A stretch of 7,522 nt of DNA. It comes from Desulfobulbaceae bacterium. Its GTDB lineage: Bacteria > Desulfobacterota > Desulfobulbia > Desulfobulbales > Desulfurivibrionaceae. The stretch spans positions 1 through 7,522 of the forward strand of contig PWOG01000062.1 of the NCBI GenBank assembly GCA_003557565.1. The letters are read 5' to 3'. Every line of letters starts with the position of its first letter. Within the stretch, counting starts at the first letter, position 1. Of this stretch, positions 4,486 through 7,522 are shown in pieces. Below the pieces are notes generated by a model, which made no database searches, was not told where the DNA came from, and worked only from the letters and a program-made list of their open reading frames with translations. The translations under genes were made by a program, and so were the position numbers.

Positions 4486-6891
4486 TTGCGTGATACAGAA
4501 GCCACAAATAATGACTACGGTGCCGCTCAGATCAAGGTTTTATCCGGCCTGGAAGGGGTACGGAAAAGACCGGCCATGTATATCGGCAATACCGCCGAGG
4601 AAGGTCTGCATCACCTGATCTACGAGGTGGTGGATAACAGTATCGACGAAGCCCTGGCTGGTTACTGCAGCCGGATCAAGGTGACTTTTCACAAGGACGG
4701 CGGGGTCAGCTCCGAAGATAACGGCCGCGGAATCCCGGTGGAAATGCATCCCACCGAAGGGGTTTCCGCCCTGGAGCTGGTAATGTGCACCTTGCACGCC
4801 GGCGGTAAATTCGATCATTCCACCTATAAGGTATCCGGCGGTTTGCACGGGGTCGGGGTTTCGGTGGTCAACGCCCTGACTGTCCGGACCGTGGTCGAGG
4901 TTAAACGCGGCGGCAAAATTTATCGTCAGATTTACCGCCACGGTATCAAGGAAAGCGAGGTGGAAGTTATTGGGGAGACGGAAAAAACTGGAACCAAAAT
5001 CACCTTTTATCCGGATCCGGAAATTTTCACCGAAACCATCGAATTCAAATACGAGATCATCCAGAACCGGCTGCGGGAACTGGCCTTTCTTAACAGGAAC
5101 GTCAAGATTCTGATCCATGACGAGCGCACCGGGGCCGAGGATGAGTTCCACTTCAAGGGCGGCATCAAGTCATTTGTCGAATATCTCAACCGCAACCGGA
5201 CTCCCATTCACAGTGAACCGGTATTTGTCCAGGGGGAGAAGGACGACGTCCAGGTGGAGGTGGCATTTCAGTACTTCGAGGGTTACACCGAACGGCTTCA
5301 TTCCTATGTCAACAATATCTACACCAAGGAAGGAGGCACCCATGTGGCGGGCTTCCGCATGGCCCTGACCAAGTGCATCAACCGTTACGCCACCGACGAT
5401 ATCGTCCCTAAGAACCTGCGGGAAAAATTAAGCGGCGACGATGTCCGGGAAGGGATCACCTGTATCATCTCCACCCGGGTACCCAATCCCCAGTTCGAGG
5501 GCCAGACCAAGACCAAGCTGGGCAACAGCGAGGTCAAGTACATCGTCGATTCCATCTGCCACGAAAAGATTTCCCGTTATCTCGAGGAAAATCCCCAGGA
5601 GGCCCGCAAGATTCTGAGCAAGGCGGTGGAAGCGGCCCGGGCCCGGGAAGCGGCGAAGCGGGCCAAGGAACTTTCCCGCAAGAAAGGCAGCGGCATGGAT
5701 GTGATGATGGCCGCCAAACTGGCCGAATGCCAGTCCAAGGATCCCAATATCCGGGAGATCTTCCTGGTGGAGGGCGATTCCGCCGGCGGCAGCGCCAAAC
5801 AGGGCCGGGACCGTTACTTCCAGGCCATTCTGCCGTTGCGGGGCAAGATCATGAACGTGGAAAAGGCGCGTTTTGAAAAGGTGCTGGGCAGCGAGGAGAT
5901 CAAGCAGATCATCGCCGCCCTGGGCACCGGCATCGGCAAGGAGGAGTTCGATCGGGAAAAACTGCGCTACCACAAGATCATTATCATGACCGACGCCGAC
6001 GTCGACGGGGCCCATATCCGTACCCTCCTGCTCACCTTCTTCTACCGCCAGATGCTGCCGCTGGTGGAAAACGGCAACGTCTATATCGGCCAGCCGCCGC
6101 TGTTTCGGCTCAGCCGTGGCAAAAAGGAACAGTTTTTCCTGGATGATCATTCCCTGAACAGTTTTCTCTTTCGCCAGGCCAGCACCATGTGCAGTGTCCG
6201 GACCGAAGGCGGGGAAAGCATCGAGGGCGAGGAACTGGTGACCCTGCTCAAGAATCTTACCCACTACCAGCAACTGGTGGATTATCTGGAGCGAAACAAC
6301 CTCTGGGAAGATATTCTCCGTTTCCTGGTGGACCAAGATATCAATTCCGCCGACCAATTCGAAAGCGAGTCCCTGTTGAATGAATTGCATGACCGCTTAA
6401 GCGGCGATAAATTCATTCTGGGCAACATCAGGCCCTGCCGCTGGCGGCCCAGCTGTTACGAGTTTGACGCCGCCTTAAAAGACAAGGCCCACCTGTTGAT
6501 CACCATCGGTCCCCAGATTCCCCTGATGCCCGAGTATCGTCAGGTTCTGCGGCATTATCCCAAAATCAGCCCATATCTGGATAAAAAATTCACCGTGGTG
6601 GTCAAAAACCAGGAAACGGAGGTTTCCTCCTGGCGGGAGATGCTCACCGCCATCCGCAGCGAATCCTTCAAGGGCAGTTCCCTGCAGCGCTACAAGGGTC
6701 TGGGCGAGATGAATCCGGAACAGCTGTGGGCGACCACCATGAACCCGGAAAACCGGATCCTCCTCCAGGTCACCATTGATGAAGCCGAAGCCGCCGACGA
6801 GATGTTCACCACCCTGATGGGTGACAAGGTGGAGCCGCGCCGGGAGTTCATCCAGAACAACGCCCTGGAGGTTTCCTCCCTGGATATCTGA
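4486..6891 (+). CDS. gyrB: DNA gyrase subunit B
   Basis: The 801-residue ATPase subunit of gyrase (E. coli GyrB has 804) acts with GyrA as an A2B2 complex that introduces negative supercoils using ATP. In the GHKL ATPase domain the catalytic Glu is E47 and the Mg-binding Asn N51 (E-V-V-D-N), the adenine-binding Asp is D78 in D-N-G-R-G, the lid is at Y-K-V-S-G-G-L-H-G-V-G, and K342 in Q-T-K contacts the gamma phosphate. The TOPRIM domain has E429 in E-G-D-S-A-G-G and D503, D505 and D507 in D-A-D-V-D-G. Residues about 555-725 are the insertion found in Gram-negative GyrB, followed by R-Y-K-G-L-G-E-M-N (735-743). The start is a TTG: the upstream in-frame stop is TAA at 4444 and no ATG or GTG lies between. 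Its Shine-Dalgarno is poor (GGAG 15 nt away, GGA about 9 nt away). Positions linked to quinolone response (D431, K452) are wild type. gyrA follows after 138 bp. Confidence 0.97.
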   Translation: MRDTEATNNDYGAAQIKVLSGLEGVRKRPAMYIGNTAEEGLHHLIYEVVDNSIDEALAGYCSRIKVTFHKDGGVSSEDNGRGIPVEMHPTEGVSALELVMCTLHAGGKFDHSTYKVSGGLHGVGVSVVNALTVRTVVEVKRGGKIYRQIYRHGIKESEVEVIGETEKTGTKITFYPDPEIFTETIEFKYEIIQNRLRELAFLNRNVKILIHDERTGAEDEFHFKGGIKSFVEYLNRNRTPIHSEPVFVQGEKDDVQVEVAFQYFEGYTERLHSYVNNIYTKEGGTHVAGFRMALTKCINRYATDDIVPKNLREKLSGDDVREGITCIISTRVPNPQFEGQTKTKLGNSEVKYIVDSICHEKISRYLEENPQEARKILSKAVEAARAREAAKRAKELSRKKGSGMDVMMAAKLAECQSKDPNIREIFLVEGDSAGGSAKQGRDRYFQAILPLRGKIMNVEKARFEKVLGSEEIKQIIAALGTGIGKEEFDREKLRYHKIIIMTDADVDGAHIRTLLLTFFYRQMLPLVENGNVYIGQPPLFRLSRGKKEQFFLDDHSLNSFLFRQASTMCSVRTEGGESIEGEELVTLLKNLTHYQQLVDYLERNNLWEDILRFLVDQDINSADQFESESLLNELHDRLSGDKFILGNIRPCRWRPSCYEFDAALKDKAHLLITIGPQIPLMPEYRQVLRHYPKISPYLDKKFTVVVKNQETEVSSWREMLTAIRSESFKGSSLQRYKGLGEMNPEQLWATTMNPENRILLQVTIDEAEAADEMFTTLMGDKVEPRREFIQNNALEVSSLDI

Positions 6892-6917
6892 GCCAAACCA
6901 GCCGCCTGGCAGTTTTA

Positions 6918-6933
6918 CCCCGGCCTGCCGGGG
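6918..6933 (+). other. GC-rich hairpin after gyrB
   Basis: CCCCGGCCTGCCGGGG forms a 6-bp GC stem with a CCTG loop, 27 nt past the gyrB stop. No T-run follows, so it is not a standard terminator; it could protect the gyrB mRNA 3' end or pause polymerase. It lies between the arms of an 8-bp perfect inverted repeat, GCCTGGCA (6904-6911) and TGCCAGGC (6989-6996). Confidence 0.5.
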
Positions 6934-6962
6934 CGCGCTCTGTAGCTCTTTGTTTCTGCGTT

Positions 6963-6989
6963 ACCGACCAGCACGTTTGGTGGGTTTTT
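6963..6989 (+). terminator. Possible weak intrinsic terminator or attenuator between gyrB and gyrA
   Basis: ACCGACCA (6963-6970) pairs with TGGTGGGT (6978-6985) with one internal G-G mismatch and a 7-nt loop, and the stem runs into five T (6985-6989). It may reduce read-through from gyrB to gyrA. The overlapping 8-bp inverted repeat 6904-6911 / 6989-6996 would not strictly exclude it. Confidence 0.35.
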
Positions 6990-7029
6990 GCCAGGCCATC
7001 TAATTTAAAGCAAAAAGGTTTTAATCACC

Positions 7030-7522
7030 ATGGTTGAAGTCACCGACGAATCCGCACTTCCTACTACTATTTCCATCGAAAAGGAATTGCGCAAATCTTA
7101 TCTCGATTACGCCATGAGCGTAATCATCGGCCGGGCCCTGCCCGATGTCCGGGATGGCCTGAAACCCGTGCACCGGCGGGTTCTGTACGCCATGCGCGAG
7201 CTCAGCAATTACCACAACCGGCCGTATTTGAAATCCGCCCGGATTGTCGGTGACGTCATCGGTAAATATCACCCCCATGGCGATGCCGCCGTTTACGACA
7301 CCCTGGTGCGAATGGCCCAGCATTTTTCCATGCGCTATCCCCTGGTTGACGGCCAGGGCAACTTCGGTTCGGTGGACGGCGACCCCCCGGCGGCCATGCG
7401 TTACACCGAAGCCCGGATGACCCGGATCGACCAGGAGCTGATTACCGACCTGGACAAGGAAACCGTCGATTTTATCCCCACCTACGATAACTCCATGGTG
7501 GAGCCGCTGGTCCTGCCGGCCC
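7030..7522 (+). CDS. gyrA: DNA gyrase subunit A (N-terminal part, cut by window end)
   Basis: The 164 visible residues are the N-terminal portion of the gyrase breakage-reunion subunit, which cuts and rejoins DNA through a tyrosine while GyrB supplies ATP energy. The start of the winged-helix domain is clear: S-Y-L-D-Y-A-M-S-V-I-I-G-R-A-L-P-D-V-R-D, then G-L-K-P-V-H-R-R. The active-site tyrosine is Y125 in A-M-R-Y-T-E (E. coli Y122). The quinolone-determining helix reads H-P-H-G-D-A-A-V-Y-D, so the position of E. coli Ser83 is alanine (A86) while the Asp87 equivalent (D90) is kept. The ATG has AAGG 11 nt upstream. The D-P-P-A-A-M-R-Y-T-E-A-R-M form fits gyrase better than ParC, as does the position right after gyrB. 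The C-terminal DNA-wrapping domain lies outside the window. Confidence 0.96.
   Translation, partial: MVEVTDESALPTTISIEKELRKSYLDYAMSVIIGRALPDVRDGLKPVHRRVLYAMRELSNYHNRPYLKSARIVGDVIGKYHPHGDAAVYDTLVRMAQHFSMRYPLVDGQGNFGSVDGDPPAAMRYTEARMTRIDQELITDLDKETVDFIPTYDNSMVEPLVLPA

Noticed and set aside
4717..4731. Possible loss of an ATP-binding Asp in GyrB (D-N-G-R-G instead of D-D-G-R-G)
   Set aside because: The adenine-binding residue is the first Asp (D78), which is present. The Asn is at the variable position of DxGxG.
5428..6390. Long minus-strand open frame (320 codons) opposite gyrB
   Set aside because: It lies fully inside gyrB, whose ATPase and TOPRIM motifs are unambiguous. It reflects GC-rich codon use.

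Overview
This window is a bacterial chromosome segment carrying core replication genes, with a divergent accessory flank. The right two thirds holds dnaN (beta sliding clamp), gyrB and the first third of gyrA, all on the plus strand. The left third holds two minus-strand genes: the N-terminal part of a multiheme c-type cytochrome lipoprotein, cut by the left edge, and a cytoplasmic-looking serine hydrolase of the beta-lactamase/PBP4B superfamily. The GyrB has the C-terminal insertion typical of Gram-negative gyrases. Together with a large lipid-anchored cytochrome, moderate-to-high GC coding DNA and AT-rich spacers, this suggests an anaerobic, respiring Gram-negative bacterium. A Desulfobacterota (former Deltaproteobacteria) member is my best guess, but that is inference and not proven by the window.

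Layout: 1-1377 (minus) cytochrome lipoprotein with a lipobox, a beta-rich region, a PKD-like domain and two complete CxxCH haem sites. 1378-1663 is a spacer with a candidate promoter and a weak terminator. 1664-2800 (minus) is the serine hydrolase. 2801-3152 is an AT-rich divergent spacer with DnaA-box-like sites and helically phased A-tracts, a good candidate for the replication origin. 3153-4283 is dnaN. 4284-4392 is a 109-bp imperfect palindrome starting on the base after the dnaN stop, followed by the gyrB leader. 4486-6891 is gyrB, with a TTG start. 6892-7029 is a spacer with hairpins. 7030 to the end is gyrA, partial.

How the parts fit: genes left of 2801 run left and genes right of 3152 run right, as expected if replication starts in the spacer and both sides are transcribed co-directionally with the forks. 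DnaN tethers the replicative polymerase, and GyrB with GyrA forms the A2B2 gyrase that removes positive supercoils ahead of the fork. dnaA is not in the window, although it is often just upstream of dnaN; the serine hydrolase occupies that place. The least explained item is the 109-bp palindrome between dnaN and gyrB. It resembles a short non-autonomous repeat (MITE- or ERIC-like) or a structured leader that could influence gyrB expression. No tRNA, rRNA, CRISPR, integrase or transposase gene was seen.
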